Assembly (NCBI RefSeq): GCF_000981805.1
Contig: NZ_CP011132.1
Coordinates: 4,588,001 to 4,652,000, forward strand
DNA: 64,000 bases
Reading direction: 5' to 3'
From: Citrobacter amalonaticus Y19
GTDB taxonomy: Bacteria > Pseudomonadota > Gammaproteobacteria > Enterobacterales > Enterobacteriaceae
Part shown: piece by piece, positions 39,409 to 47,263 of the stretch
Layout of the letters: each line of letters starts with the position of its first letter
Position numbering within the stretch: the stretch's first letter is position 1
Position numbers and translations under genes: made by a program
The notes under the pieces: generated by a model
What the model was told of the DNA's origin: nothing
What the model saw: only the letters and a program-made list of their open reading frames with translations
The model's database searches: none

Positions 39409-40050
39409 ATGAATACTCGCGCAACTCTTCAGGACGCTTTACGCCTCCTTCGCAACCTGATACGCACCGGCGTCGTTGTCGAAGTCGACCTCGATGACGG
39501 GCGCTGTCGCGTCCAGACTGGCGGCATTGTTACCGACTGGCTTCAGTGGCTGACCACGCGCGCCGGTCGCTCACGTGTCTGGTGGGCTCCGTCTGTGGGT
39601 GAGCAGGTTTTACTGCTGGCCGTCGGTGGTGAGCTCGACACCGCTTTTGTGCTGCCCGGTATTTTCTCCGATGACCACCCCGCGCCGTCGGCATCGGCTG
39701 ATGCATTTCACATCACCTTTCCTGACGGGGCTGTTATCGAGTACGAGCCGGAGACCGGCGCACTGACTGTGAGCGGCATTAAAACCGCAGATGTTACGGC
39801 GTCGGATTCCATCACCGCGACGGTACCGCTGGTGACGGTGAAAGCCGAGACCCGCATCACCCTCGACACCCCGGAAGTGGTCTGCACCAACAAACTGACG
39901 ACGGCGACGCTTGAGGTACAACAAGGCGGCACCATGCGCGGAAACATCGAACACACCAACGGTACGTTTAAATCAAACGGCGTGCAGGTCGACGACCACG
40001 GTCACGGTGGTGTGCAAAGAGGTGGAGCCTGGACGGAGGGCACGAAATGA
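39409..40050 (+). CDS. V: Baseplate spike protein V
   Basis: A 213-residue membrane-piercing spike (P2 V is 211), very similar throughout: RCRVQTGGIVTDWLQWLTTRAGRSRVWWAPSVGEQVLLLAVGGELDTAFVLPG. The C-terminus carries HGHGGVQRGG, resembling the HxH iron-binding tip of P2 V. The ATG at 39409 aligns with P2, though no strong ribosome site precedes it; a 12-codon extension is possible. A TTGT-N12-AAAA element at 39343 may belong to a late promoter. Confidence 0.93.
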   Translation: MNTRATLQDALRLLRNLIRTGVVVEVDLDDGRCRVQTGGIVTDWLQWLTTRAGRSRVWWAPSVGEQVLLLAVGGELDTAFVLPGIFSDDHPAPSASADAFHITFPDGAVIEYEPETGALTVSGIKTADVTASDSITATVPLVTVKAETRITLDTPEVVCTNKLTTATLEVQQGGTMRGNIEHTNGTFKSNGVQVDDHGHGGVQRGGAWTEGTK

Positions 40051-40394
40051 CGACCCGTTATATCGGTATGAACAGGGAGACCGGGCGCGCCATCACTGAC
40101 GCCGATCATATCCGTCAGAGTTGTGGCGATATTTTGCGAACGCCGGTCGGCTCTCGCGTGATGCGTCGCGATTATGGCTCGCTGCTGTTCTCCCTGATTG
40201 ATATGCCGCAGACCGATGCGTTGAGACTGCAAATTATGTGTGCCTGTTATATGGCGCTGCTGAAGTGGGAGCCGCGCATCAGCATCAGCTCGCTGACGGT
40301 CGAGCGTCAGTTTAACGGTCAGATGATTGTTGAGCTGACCGGCGAGACCCGGGACACCGGCAAAACCCTGTCACTGACTATTCCTGTGAGTTGA
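40047..40394 (+). CDS. W: Baseplate protein W
   Basis: A 115-residue gp25-like baseplate wedge protein (P2 W is 115), with RQSCGDILRTPVGSRVMRRDYGSLLF. The start overlaps the V stop by 4 bases. Confidence 0.95.
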   Translation: MTTRYIGMNRETGRAITDADHIRQSCGDILRTPVGSRVMRRDYGSLLFSLIDMPQTDALRLQIMCACYMALLKWEPRISISSLTVERQFNGQMIVELTGETRDTGKTLSLTIPVS

Positions 40395-40398
40395 ATTT

Positions 40399-41307
40399 AT
40401 GGCAACCATCGACCTGAGCCAGCTCCCCGCGCCTGACGTTGTGGAAACGCTGGATTTTGAAACCATTCTCGCGGAACGCAAAGCGACGCTGGTCTCGCTT
40501 TACCCTGAAGAACAACAGGACGCTGTTGCGCGTACTCTCGCCCTTGAGTCTGAGCCACTGGTGAAGTATCTGGAGGAAAACGCCTATCGGGAGGTTATCT
40601 GGCGTCAGCGTGTGAATGATGCGGCGAAAGGCTGCACACTGGCTTACGCGAGTAATAACGACCTCGATGTGATGGCCGGAAACAACAACACCGGGCGACA
40701 GATTGTGACGCCCGCCGATGACAGTACTATCCCGCCGACACCTGCCGTCATGGAATCTGATACCGATTTACGGTTACGCGCACAACAGGCCTATGAAGGG
40801 CTCAGCGTGGCTGGTCCGGTAGGTGCATATGAATACCACGGTCGCAGCGCCGACGGTCGGGTCGCTGATATCTCGGTTGTCAGCCCGTCACCGGCCTGTG
40901 TGACCATCACCGTGCTGTCACGCGAGGATGACGGCACCGCATCCGATGAACTTCTGACCATCGTTGAAAAAGCACTAAATGCTGAAGAGGTGCGCCCGGT
41001 TGGTGACAGGGTGACGGTGCAGAGTGCTGAAATCGTGCCGTATCAGATTGACGCCACGCTGTATTTTTATCCGGGGCCGGAGGCCGCGCCCATCCGTCAG
41101 GCCGCAGAGGAAAAACTCAAGACGTATATCACCGCACAACAGCGACTGGGCCGCGACATTCGTCAGTCAGCCATCTATGCCGCCCTGCACGTCGAAGGTG
41201 TGCAGCGTGTCGAACTGGCCGCGCCACTGGCTGACATTGTGCTCAGTAAATACCAGGCATCCTGTTGCACCGAATACCGCATCGCTGACGGGGGTGCTGA
41301 TGAGTAA
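40399..41307 (+). CDS. J: Baseplate assembly protein J
   Basis: A 302-residue baseplate_J protein (P2 J is 302), with MATIDLSQLPAPDVVETLDFE at the start and ADGRVADISVVSPSPACVTITVLSREDDG in the middle. It forms the edge of the baseplate. It overlaps I by 8 bases. Confidence 0.95.
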   Translation: MATIDLSQLPAPDVVETLDFETILAERKATLVSLYPEEQQDAVARTLALESEPLVKYLEENAYREVIWRQRVNDAAKGCTLAYASNNDLDVMAGNNNTGRQIVTPADDSTIPPTPAVMESDTDLRLRAQQAYEGLSVAGPVGAYEYHGRSADGRVADISVVSPSPACVTITVLSREDDGTASDELLTIVEKALNAEEVRPVGDRVTVQSAEIVPYQIDATLYFYPGPEAAPIRQAAEEKLKTYITAQQRLGRDIRQSAIYAALHVEGVQRVELAAPLADIVLSKYQASCCTEYRIADGGADE

Positions 41308-41911
41308 TAACCGGCTGTTGCCTGTTGGCTCATCGCTGCTCGAGGTTGCCGCCGCCCGCGCGGCCGCAGATATCGAGCGTGTGCCGGTACCGCTTCGCAC
41401 ATTGTGGAACTGGCGTACCTGCCCGGTGCGGCTGTTGCCGTATCTGGCGTGGGCGTTTTCGGTTGACCGGTGGGATGAGAACTGGCCGGAGGCGACAAAA
41501 CGCAGCGTCATCGCCTCGGCGTTTTTCATCCATGCCCACAAAGGCACTATCGCCGCCTTACGGCGCGTGGTGGAGCCGCTGGGCTATCTGATTGAGGTTA
41601 AGGAGTGGTGGGAACTCAACGAAGAGCCCGGAACTTTCCGGCTTGTTGTTGGCGTACTCGAGACCGGCATCACCGATGAGATGTACCTCGAACTCGAGCG
41701 CCTGATAGAAGGGGCAAAACCGGCAAGCCGACACCTGACCGGGCTCGCTATCAGCCTGAGCACCACCGGGCGCGCTTATGTGGGCGCAAGCTGCTATGAC
41801 GGTGACCTGTTAACCGTTTATCCCTATGCCGCCGGGGAAATTGTCGTCGGTGGTGAGTTTTATCCGGCTTCGGCCATTCATCTGATTGATAACCTGCGAG
41901 TAAGCGCATGA
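41300..41911 (+). CDS. I: Baseplate/tail formation protein I
   Basis: A 203-residue tail_P2_I protein. The ATG at 41300 gives MSNNRLLPVGSSLLEVAAARAAADIERVP, matching the family; a 92-codon in-frame extension lies inside J and was rejected. It connects the baseplate to tail fibres and overlaps the H start by 4 bases. Confidence 0.95.
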   Translation: MSNNRLLPVGSSLLEVAAARAAADIERVPVPLRTLWNWRTCPVRLLPYLAWAFSVDRWDENWPEATKRSVIASAFFIHAHKGTIAALRRVVEPLGYLIEVKEWWELNEEPGTFRLVVGVLETGITDEMYLELERLIEGAKPASRHLTGLAISLSTTGRAYVGASCYDGDLLTVYPYAAGEIVVGGEFYPASAIHLIDNLRVSA

Positions 41912-43119
41912 CAACTAAATATTTTGCCATCCTGACCAATCAGGGCGCGGCGCGACTGGCAAACGCGACCATGCTCGGTACAAAACTGAATATCACACAA
42001 ATGGCTGTCGGTGATGGTAACGGCACGTTGCCGACGCCTGACCCGGCTCAGACAAAACTCATTAACCAGACCCGCATCGCGCCGATTAATTCACTGAGCG
42101 TGGATGCTAACGACGCCGGTCAGATTATTGCCGAACAAATTATCCCGGAAAATGAGGGTGGTTTTTTCATCCGTGAAATCGGTCTTTATGATGACGATGG
42201 CATTTTGATTGCTGTCGCCAACTGCCCGGAAACCTACAAGCCGTTACTGGCCGAGGGGAGCGGTAGAACGCAGACCATTCGCATGATTCTTGTTGTCTCG
42301 AGCACGTCGGCGATCACCTTAAAAATCGACCCGTCGGTCGTGCTGGCAACCCGCAAATATGTTGACGATGCGGTCATCGAGGTAAAGAACTACGCTGATG
42401 AACTAATGCGCAACCACGAACAGTCGCGCAATCATCCCGATGCAACCACTACCGCTAAAGGTTTTACGCAGCTTAACAGCAGTGTGACGGATGACCGCGA
42501 GACACAATCGGCAACCCCGAAAGCCGTAAAAATTGCGATGGACAATGCGAATGCACGGCTGGCTAAAGAACGCAATCTCGCCGATTTACCTAATCCGGCA
42601 CTGGCGCGCCAGAATCTGCAACTTGGTGACAGCTCGATGAAAAACACCGGTACAACGGCCAATACTGTTGCGGCGGGTGATGATGCACGTATCACCGGCG
42701 CGATGCAGAAAAGCCAAAACGGCGCGGATATTCCAGATGTGGCGAAGTTTCTCCAAAACCTTCATTTGGGAGAAGTGGCGAATGCTCCGTATATAAAGAG
42801 TCGTGGAGGTAATGCTAATGGTAGTTGGACTATCTGGTCTGACGGGGCAATTGAATTGACCGGGATGTCTCAAGGGGTCGTTAACGGACTAGCTACGATA
42901 AATTATCCTATTGCGTTGCCCTACGTCAGTCGCCATATCAGTATTGCTGAACACCAGGCTGTCGATACTGGCCCTACAGATAATTATGTACACGTATCAA
43001 CAATTATTGGTGATCAGGTCACAAAGTCAGGATTTAAAGCGCGTTGTACGATGGCGGCAACTGGCACGCCATCATCTAGTGGTTTTTCTTGGAGGGTTTA
43101 TTGTGCCCCGTCTGTTTAA
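41908..43119 (+). CDS. H: Tail fibre protein H (current phase)
   Basis: A 403-residue receptor-binding fibre. Residues 1-150 are the conserved P2 H baseplate-attachment part (MTTKYFAILTNQGAARLANATMLGTKLNITQMAVGDGNG). The shaft contains phage fibre repeats (TTTAKGFTQLNSSVTDDRETQSATPKAVKIAMD). At codon 289 the frame crosses a 26-bp inversion site. The last 114 residues are the variable tip now in use (YIKSRGGNANGSWTIWSDGAIELTGMSQ...). It is shorter than P2 H (669). Confidence 0.93.
   Translation: MTTKYFAILTNQGAARLANATMLGTKLNITQMAVGDGNGTLPTPDPAQTKLINQTRIAPINSLSVDANDAGQIIAEQIIPENEGGFFIREIGLYDDDGILIAVANCPETYKPLLAEGSGRTQTIRMILVVSSTSAITLKIDPSVVLATRKYVDDAVIEVKNYADELMRNHEQSRNHPDATTTAKGFTQLNSSVTDDRETQSATPKAVKIAMDNANARLAKERNLADLPNPALARQNLQLGDSSMKNTGTTANTVAAGDDARITGAMQKSQNGADIPDVAKFLQNLHLGEVANAPYIKSRGGNANGSWTIWSDGAIELTGMSQGVVNGLATINYPIALPYVSRHISIAEHQAVDTGPTDNYVHVSTIIGDQVTKSGFKARCTMAATGTPSSSGFSWRVYCAPSV
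42749..42774. repeat. Invertase crossover site, left
   Basis: A 26-bp dyad of the gix/cix/pix type within H: outer arms TTCTCC and GGAGAA around AAAACCTTCATTTG. Compared with the reverse complement of 44326-44351 it matches at 24 of 26 positions. Confidence 0.9.
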
Positions 43120-43288
43120 TCCTAATACCATGACTGAAGTAATCCCAGGGTTCCACGATATTACCGGTGCCATTGAATTGCCGGATGACAACTGGTTTTT
43201 CACAACAGATGAAATGCCGGACGGCAAAATACTCACCGTTAATAATAACGGCGAGCCTGTGATGATTGATATTATTCAGGATAATTAA
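43103..43288 (+). CDS. Truncated tail-fibre assembly protein G (current phase)
   Basis: A 61-residue frame starting at a GTG after GGAGG, overlapping H by 17 bases. PRLFNPNTMTEVIPGFHDITGAIELPDDNWFF resembles the N-terminus of tail-fibre assembly chaperones, which are usually 140-190 residues. It stops after VMIDIIQDN. A C-terminal remnant follows in another frame (43289-43380), so the gene seems internally deleted. It could still act as a small chaperone. Confidence 0.65.
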   Translation: MPRLFNPNTMTEVIPGFHDITGAIELPDDNWFFTTDEMPDGKILTVNNNGEPVMIDIIQDN

Positions 43289-43380
43289 GCCATTCAATGT
43301 CTGACGCACTGGCGGTGTCTACCGCTTCCAGTGCGCCGGATATCAACTGGCCTACGCCTCCGGAGGAACAGGCCAGCTAA
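43289..43380 (+). pseudogene. 3' remnant of a tail-fibre assembly gene
   Basis: In a frame different from the short G, bases 43290-43380 read MSDALAVSTASSAPDINWPTPPEEQAS and stop, like the C-terminus of Tfa/G proteins (xxAPDIxWPxxPEEQAS). The last part pairs as an imperfect palindrome with the opposing gene end (ISWPVPPEA). Confidence 0.6.
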
Positions 43381-43783
43381 TATTCTCAGGGTCGATTGTC
43401 ACATCGACCGCCTTAACCTCATTTTTATAGCCCTGCCACGCCGATAGCTTAGCTCTGTTGGCGTCGCTGATTTCACCTAGCATCAATTCTGTACGCCAGT
43501 CGAGCATCACTTCATCAGCATAGTTAAGACGTTGCTGGCGCTCATTCTCTGCTGCTGCTATCCAGTCTTCCTGTGATGGTGGAGGCAAAGCCACCCAGGA
43601 TGGCATATTGCTGGCATCCGGTTGCATGGCAAAACCATCACGGCATCCGAGATAAAACTCCTGATAGACTGAATCATCAACCTGAATACAGTCTTCAGGC
43701 CACGCACCGAGGGCATCGTAATAATCAGGTTTCAGGTCGCTGTTATAAAATGTATTCTTTGTCGGACTGTAGAAATAATTCAT
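43352..43783 (-). CDS. Alternative tail-fibre assembly protein (silent phase)
   Basis: A 143-residue chaperone-like protein (MNYFYSPTKNTFYNSDLKPDYYDALGAWPEDCI...) ending WPVPPEA. It would be cotranscribed with H after inversion. Its ATG overlaps the stop of the alternative tip by one base (TGATG). Full family length suggests it is functional when switched on, unlike the short current version. Confidence 0.85.
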   Translation of the reverse strand: MNYFYSPTKNTFYNSDLKPDYYDALGAWPEDCIQVDDSVYQEFYLGCRDGFAMQPDASNMPSWVALPPPSQEDWIAAAENERQQRLNYADEVMLDWRTELMLGEISDANRAKLSAWQGYKNEVKAVDVTIDPENISWPVPPEA

Positions 43784-44334
43784 CAGACACCCTCCGCGAT
43801 AAATCCAACACTCCATCCACCATTATCCCCGGTAATACTTAGTGTAAACCCCGTGGCTGTTATGGCAGTAATAGCCAGCCCTTCGACACTTGCTCCATGC
43901 GGTGATTGCAATACAGGAATGACATACCAGCACTGACGGGCAAATGGCGTCGGAAAATTAATCTGAACCTCCTTATTAACCACTCCGGCAGCACCAGAGA
44001 AACTACTTTTAAAGAACTGTTTCAACACTCCGCCAGTTATCCGATGAAAGCTACTACCGAACGAAAACTCATCCTCACACACATTGCGACGCCATGGCGT
44101 TGCTGTGTCTAATTTGACAGGGGAGTTGCTAAATCTGTGGTGGAGTTCACCAGCAGCATTAATAAAAATCTGTGCCCTCCGGTTCTCAGCATACGATGAC
44201 TGAAATCCAGCCCCGTTCGCGGGGACCTCATCACTATTTGCGCTGTATGCCAGAAACTGATTCTTCATCCCCATAACAATGTTTCCAGAATATCCTGCGC
44301 CTGACGTGTTAACTCTTTCTACTATTTCTCCCAA
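43783..44334 (-). CDS. Alternative H receptor-binding tip (silent phase)
   Basis: An open frame reading out of the right crossover site (LGEIVERVNTSGAGYSGNIVMGMKNQFL...GWSVGFIAEGV). It has no promoter or start of its own and becomes the C-terminus of H on inversion, giving a fibre of about 470 residues. It is unrelated in sequence to the current tip, so it should change host receptor use. Confidence 0.85.
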   Translation of the reverse strand: MGEIVERVNTSGAGYSGNIVMGMKNQFLAYSANSDEVPANGAGFQSSYAENRRAQIFINAAGELHHRFSNSPVKLDTATPWRRNVCEDEFSFGSSFHRITGGVLKQFFKSSFSGAAGVVNKEVQINFPTPFARQCWYVIPVLQSPHGASVEGLAITAITATGFTLSITGDNGGWSVGFIAEGV

Positions 44335-44351
44335 ATGAAGGTTTAGGAAAA
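44326..44351. repeat. Invertase crossover site, right
   Basis: TTCTCCCAAATGAAG followed by GTTTAGGAAAA, inverted relative to the copy in H and very like the pix site of the e14 Pin system. Confidence 0.9.
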
Positions 44352-44405
44352 TGCAGGTTTACGTCTCAACTGGCATCATTCCGGCTTTTGCATGAGGGAA
44401 AAAGG

Positions 44406-44984
44406 ATGCAGGTTGGTTATGTGCGCGTATCAACAAATGAACAAAACACCGCGCTACAGCGTGACGCACTGGAGCGGTCGGGATGTGAGCTAATATTCGA
44501 GGATAAAATCAGCGGTAAATCGACAAACAGACCAGGATTAAATCGCGCTCTCAGGCAACTAAATGCCGGTGATACTCTCGTTGTCTGGAAGCTCGACCGG
44601 CTCGGGCGTAGTATGCGTCATCTTGTCTCGATGACTGAAGAGCTTCGCCAGCGCGGGGTTAATTTCCGAAGCCTGACCGACAGTATTGACACCTCAACGC
44701 CAATGGGGCGTTTTTTCTTCCATATCATGGGGGCTCTTGCGGAAATGGAGCGCGAGCTCATTGTCGAACGAACCCGCGCCGGTCTGGATGCTGCCAGAGC
44801 ACAAGGCAGAATCGGAGGTCGTAGGCCGAAGCTGACGCCTGATAAATGGGCTCAGGCTGGCCGGTTGATTGCGGCCGGGGAGTCACGACAGCGTGTCGCA
44901 CTGATTTTTGATGTGGGCATATCGACGCTGTATAAAAAATTTCCGGCGACAATTCCCGTTGTGTCAGCCACCGGAGAACCCTGA
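44406..44984 (+). CDS. Serine DNA invertase (Gin/Pin/Hin family)
   Basis: A 192-residue site-specific recombinase. The nucleophile is Ser9 in GYVRVSTNEQN. Other hallmarks are VVWKLDRLGRSMRHL, GRFFFHIMGALAEMERELIVERT and a C-terminal HTH (ESRQRVALIFDVGISTLYKKFP). It lies just outside the invertible segment and should catalyse Fis-stimulated inversion between the two 26-bp sites. The ATG at 44406 has AGGGAAAAAGG upstream; the six-codon extension to 44388 was rejected. Related phages such as Fels-2 also carry one. Confidence 0.95.
   Translation: MQVGYVRVSTNEQNTALQRDALERSGCELIFEDKISGKSTNRPGLNRALRQLNAGDTLVVWKLDRLGRSMRHLVSMTEELRQRGVNFRSLTDSIDTSTPMGRFFFHIMGALAEMERELIVERTRAGLDAARAQGRIGGRRPKLTPDKWAQAGRLIAAGESRQRVALIFDVGISTLYKKFPATIPVVSATGEP
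44959..44978 (+). promoter_or_regulatory. Probable Ogr-activated late promoter site upstream of FI
   Basis: TTGTGTCAGCCACCGGAGAA shares TTGTGTCAG with the site before O and lies about 55 bp upstream of a plausible start near 45023, with CAATAT at 45014 as a -10. It would drive FI to D. Confidence 0.45.
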
Positions 44985-45048
44985 CAAATAGCCCCCTGTA
45001 AACGTACACCCGACAATATCACTCACCCCAACTAACGGAGTTAAACGG

Positions 45049-46236
45049 ATGAGTGATTTTCATCACGGTGTCGAGGTCGTCGAAATTAACGACGGCACCC
45101 GCACAATCTCGACGGTATCAACAGCGGTCGTTGGTATGGTCTGCACGGCCAGCGATGCTGACGCCGGGGCATTTCCGCTCAATGAGCCGGTGCTGATTAC
45201 CAACCCACAAAGCGCCATCGCAAAAGCCGGTACTAAAGGTACCCTGGCAAAATCCTTACAGCTCATCGCTAACCAGTCAAAACCGGTTGTTGTTGTCGTG
45301 CGTGTCGCCGAGGGTACCGGTGATGACGAAGAGGCTCAGAAGCAAACCATTTCTAACATCATCGGCACCACGGATGAGAACGGCAAATACACCGGGCTGA
45401 AAGCGCTGTTGACGGCGAAAGCGGTCACTGGCGTGAAGCCCCGCATTCTCGGTGTGCCGGGTCTCGATACTCAGGAAGTGGCGACCGCGCTTGTCTCTGT
45501 GGCTCAGAAACTGCGCGCTTTCGCCTATGTCAGCGCATGGGGCTGTAAAACCATTTCTGACGTCATTGCCTACCGTGAGAATTTCAGCGCGCGTGAACTC
45601 ATGATTATCTGGCCTGAATTCCTCGGATGGGATACCACGGTCAGCGCCACAACGACCAGCTACGCGACCGCCATCGCGCTGGGTCTGCGCGCAAAAATTG
45701 ATAATGACACCGGCTGGCACAAAACCCTGTCAAACGTCGGTGTCAATGAGGTCACTGGTATCAGCGCGTCCGTCTTCTGGGATTTGCAGGAAAAAGGCAC
45801 CGATGCTGACCTGCTGAATGAGGCCGGTGTTACCACGCTGATTCGTGCCGATGGTTTCCGTTTCTGGGGTAACCGTAATTGCTCCGATGACCCGCTGTTT
45901 CAGTTTGAGAGCTACACCCGCACGGCACAGGTCATCGCCGACACAATGGCCGAGGGGCATATGTGGGCGAACGATAAGCCCATCACCGCGACGCTGATTC
46001 GCGACATTATCGACGGCATCAACGCGAAATTCCGCGAGCTGAAAAGCGGCGGTTACATCATCGATGCGACGTGCTGGTTTGACGAAGAGGCCAACAGCAA
46101 AGAATCCCTGAAAGCCGGGAAACTGTTTATCGATTATGACTATACGCCGGTGCCACCACTCGAGCACCTGACCTTACGCCAGCGCATCACCGATAAATAT
46201 CTGGCGAATCTTATCTCGTCCGTCAACAGCAAATAA
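45049..46236 (+). CDS. FI: Tail sheath protein FI
   Basis: A 395-residue contractile sheath subunit (P2 FI is 396), starting MSDFHHGVEVVEINDGTRTISTVSTAVVGMVCTA. Conservation runs to the C-terminal TLRQRITDKYLANLISSVNSK. Followed by FII after 12 bases. Confidence 0.96.
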   Translation: MSDFHHGVEVVEINDGTRTISTVSTAVVGMVCTASDADAGAFPLNEPVLITNPQSAIAKAGTKGTLAKSLQLIANQSKPVVVVVRVAEGTGDDEEAQKQTISNIIGTTDENGKYTGLKALLTAKAVTGVKPRILGVPGLDTQEVATALVSVAQKLRAFAYVSAWGCKTISDVIAYRENFSARELMIIWPEFLGWDTTVSATTTSYATAIALGLRAKIDNDTGWHKTLSNVGVNEVTGISASVFWDLQEKGTDADLLNEAGVTTLIRADGFRFWGNRNCSDDPLFQFESYTRTAQVIADTMAEGHMWANDKPITATLIRDIIDGINAKFRELKSGGYIIDATCWFDEEANSKESLKAGKLFIDYDYTPVPPLEHLTLRQRITDKYLANLISSVNSK

Positions 46237-46248
46237 GGAGCCTGACAA

Positions 46249-46767
46249 ATGGCATTACCGCGCAAGCTCAAACTCATGAACCTGTTTATCGACGGGGTGA
46301 GTTATCTCGGCGTCGTGCAGTCCGTCACGTTGCCGAAATTAACCCGCAAGCTCGAGAAGTATCGCGGCGGCGGGATGAATGGCTCAGCCTCGGTTGATCT
46401 TGGTCTCGATGACGATGCGCTGTCGGCTGAAATCTCGCTCGGCGGTTTTCCTGATGATGCTGTCTGGTCGTTATATGCCGCCACCGGTACGGCCTCCGTG
46501 CCGCTACGTTTTGCCGGGTCTTACCAGCGTGATGACACCGGCGAGACCGTGCCGGTTGAGGTTGTTCTCCGTGGCCGTCAGAAAGAAATCGACCTCGGCG
46601 AAGCCAAGCAGGGCGAAGATACTGAGTCGAAAATCTCGCTCGAGTGCTCGTACTACAAGCTGACCCTCAACGGTAAAGATATGGTCGAAATTGACACCGT
46701 GAACCTCGTCGAAATGGTGAACGGTACCGACATGCTTGAGGCACACCGACAGAATATCGGCCTGTAA
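46249..46767 (+). CDS. FII: Tail tube protein FII
   Basis: A 172-residue tail-tube subunit (P2 FII is 172), MALPRKLKLMNLFIDGVSYLGVVQSVTLPKLTRKLEKYRGGGMNG. It polymerises inside the sheath. Confidence 0.96.
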   Translation: MALPRKLKLMNLFIDGVSYLGVVQSVTLPKLTRKLEKYRGGGMNGSASVDLGLDDDALSAEISLGGFPDDAVWSLYAATGTASVPLRFAGSYQRDDTGETVPVEVVLRGRQKEIDLGEAKQGEDTESKISLECSYYKLTLNGKDMVEIDTVNLVEMVNGTDMLEAHRQNIGL

Positions 46768-46829
46768 TTATTGTCCCGGTCAGCATGGCTGGCCGGGCAT
46801 CCTGAAACCTGAATTTAACGAGAAATATC

Positions 46830-47111
46830 ATGGAAAAAGCTAACGAAAATATCGTCACTCTGATTAAACCCATCAAGCGCGGTGAACAGGTTATTTCCGA
46901 TGTGACGCTGTTAAAACCGTGTGCCGGAACCCTTCGCGGTGTCAGCCTGGCATCTGTCGCAAATTCTGACGTCGACGCGCTGATTAAAGTGCTGCCACGC
47001 ATGACCATGCCGTCGCTGACTGAGCAGGAAGCCGCCGCGCTGGAGCTGCCCGACTTGCTGTCGTTTGCCGGTAAGGTGGTCGGTTTTTTGTCACCGAGTT
47101 CGGCGGCGTAA
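46830..47111 (+). CDS. E: Tail assembly chaperone E
   Basis: A 93-residue protein (P2 E is 91), MEKANENIVTLIKPIKRGEQVISDVTLLKPCAGTLRG. It ends shortly after a slippery heptamer that yields the longer E+E' form. It assists tape-measure assembly. Confidence 0.93.
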   Translation: MEKANENIVTLIKPIKRGEQVISDVTLLKPCAGTLRGVSLASVANSDVDALIKVLPRMTMPSLTEQEAAALELPDLLSFAGKVVGFLSPSSAA

Positions 47112-47263
47112 CCTTCCCGAAAAAACTCTCGGTCGATGACCTGATGGCTGACATAGCGGTAATTTTCCACTGGTCGCCATCAGACCTTTATCCCATGAGC
47201 CTGACCGAGCTCGTCAACTGGCGCGAAAAAGCGCTACAGCGAAGCGGAAACACGAATGAGTAA
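46830..47263 (+). CDS. E': Tail assembly chaperone E+E' by -1 ribosomal frameshift
   Basis: The heptamer T-TTT-TTG at 47084-47090 lies just before the E stop. A -1 shift joins bases 46830-47090 to 47090-47263 and gives about 144 residues (P2: 142). The E' part FVTEFGGVTFPKKLSVDDLMADIAVIFHW...LTELVNWREKALQRSGNTNE closely matches P2 E'. Its stop overlaps the T start by 8 bases. Confidence 0.9.

Larger units (their letters stand above)
42775..44325. other. Invertible tail-fibre segment
   Basis: 1.55 kb between inverted crossover sites. It holds the current H 3' end and a short G frame on the plus strand, and a complete alternative H tip plus assembly gene on the minus strand. After inversion the minus-strand tip joins H in frame (...NLHLGE then IVERVNTSGAG). 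This is the Mu G-segment/P1 C-segment principle. Confidence 0.9.

Noticed and set aside
41024..41299. 92-codon N-terminal extension of baseplate protein I
   Set aside because: It overlaps J in another frame; the ATG at 41300 matches the P2 I start.
43783..44334. Independent minus-strand gene with its own start
   Set aside because: The frame reads through the crossover site and is in frame with H after inversion, so it is a silent tip and not a stand-alone gene.
47080..47263. Frameshift error in the E gene
   Set aside because: The slippery heptamer and P2-like E' continuation show a programmed frameshift.
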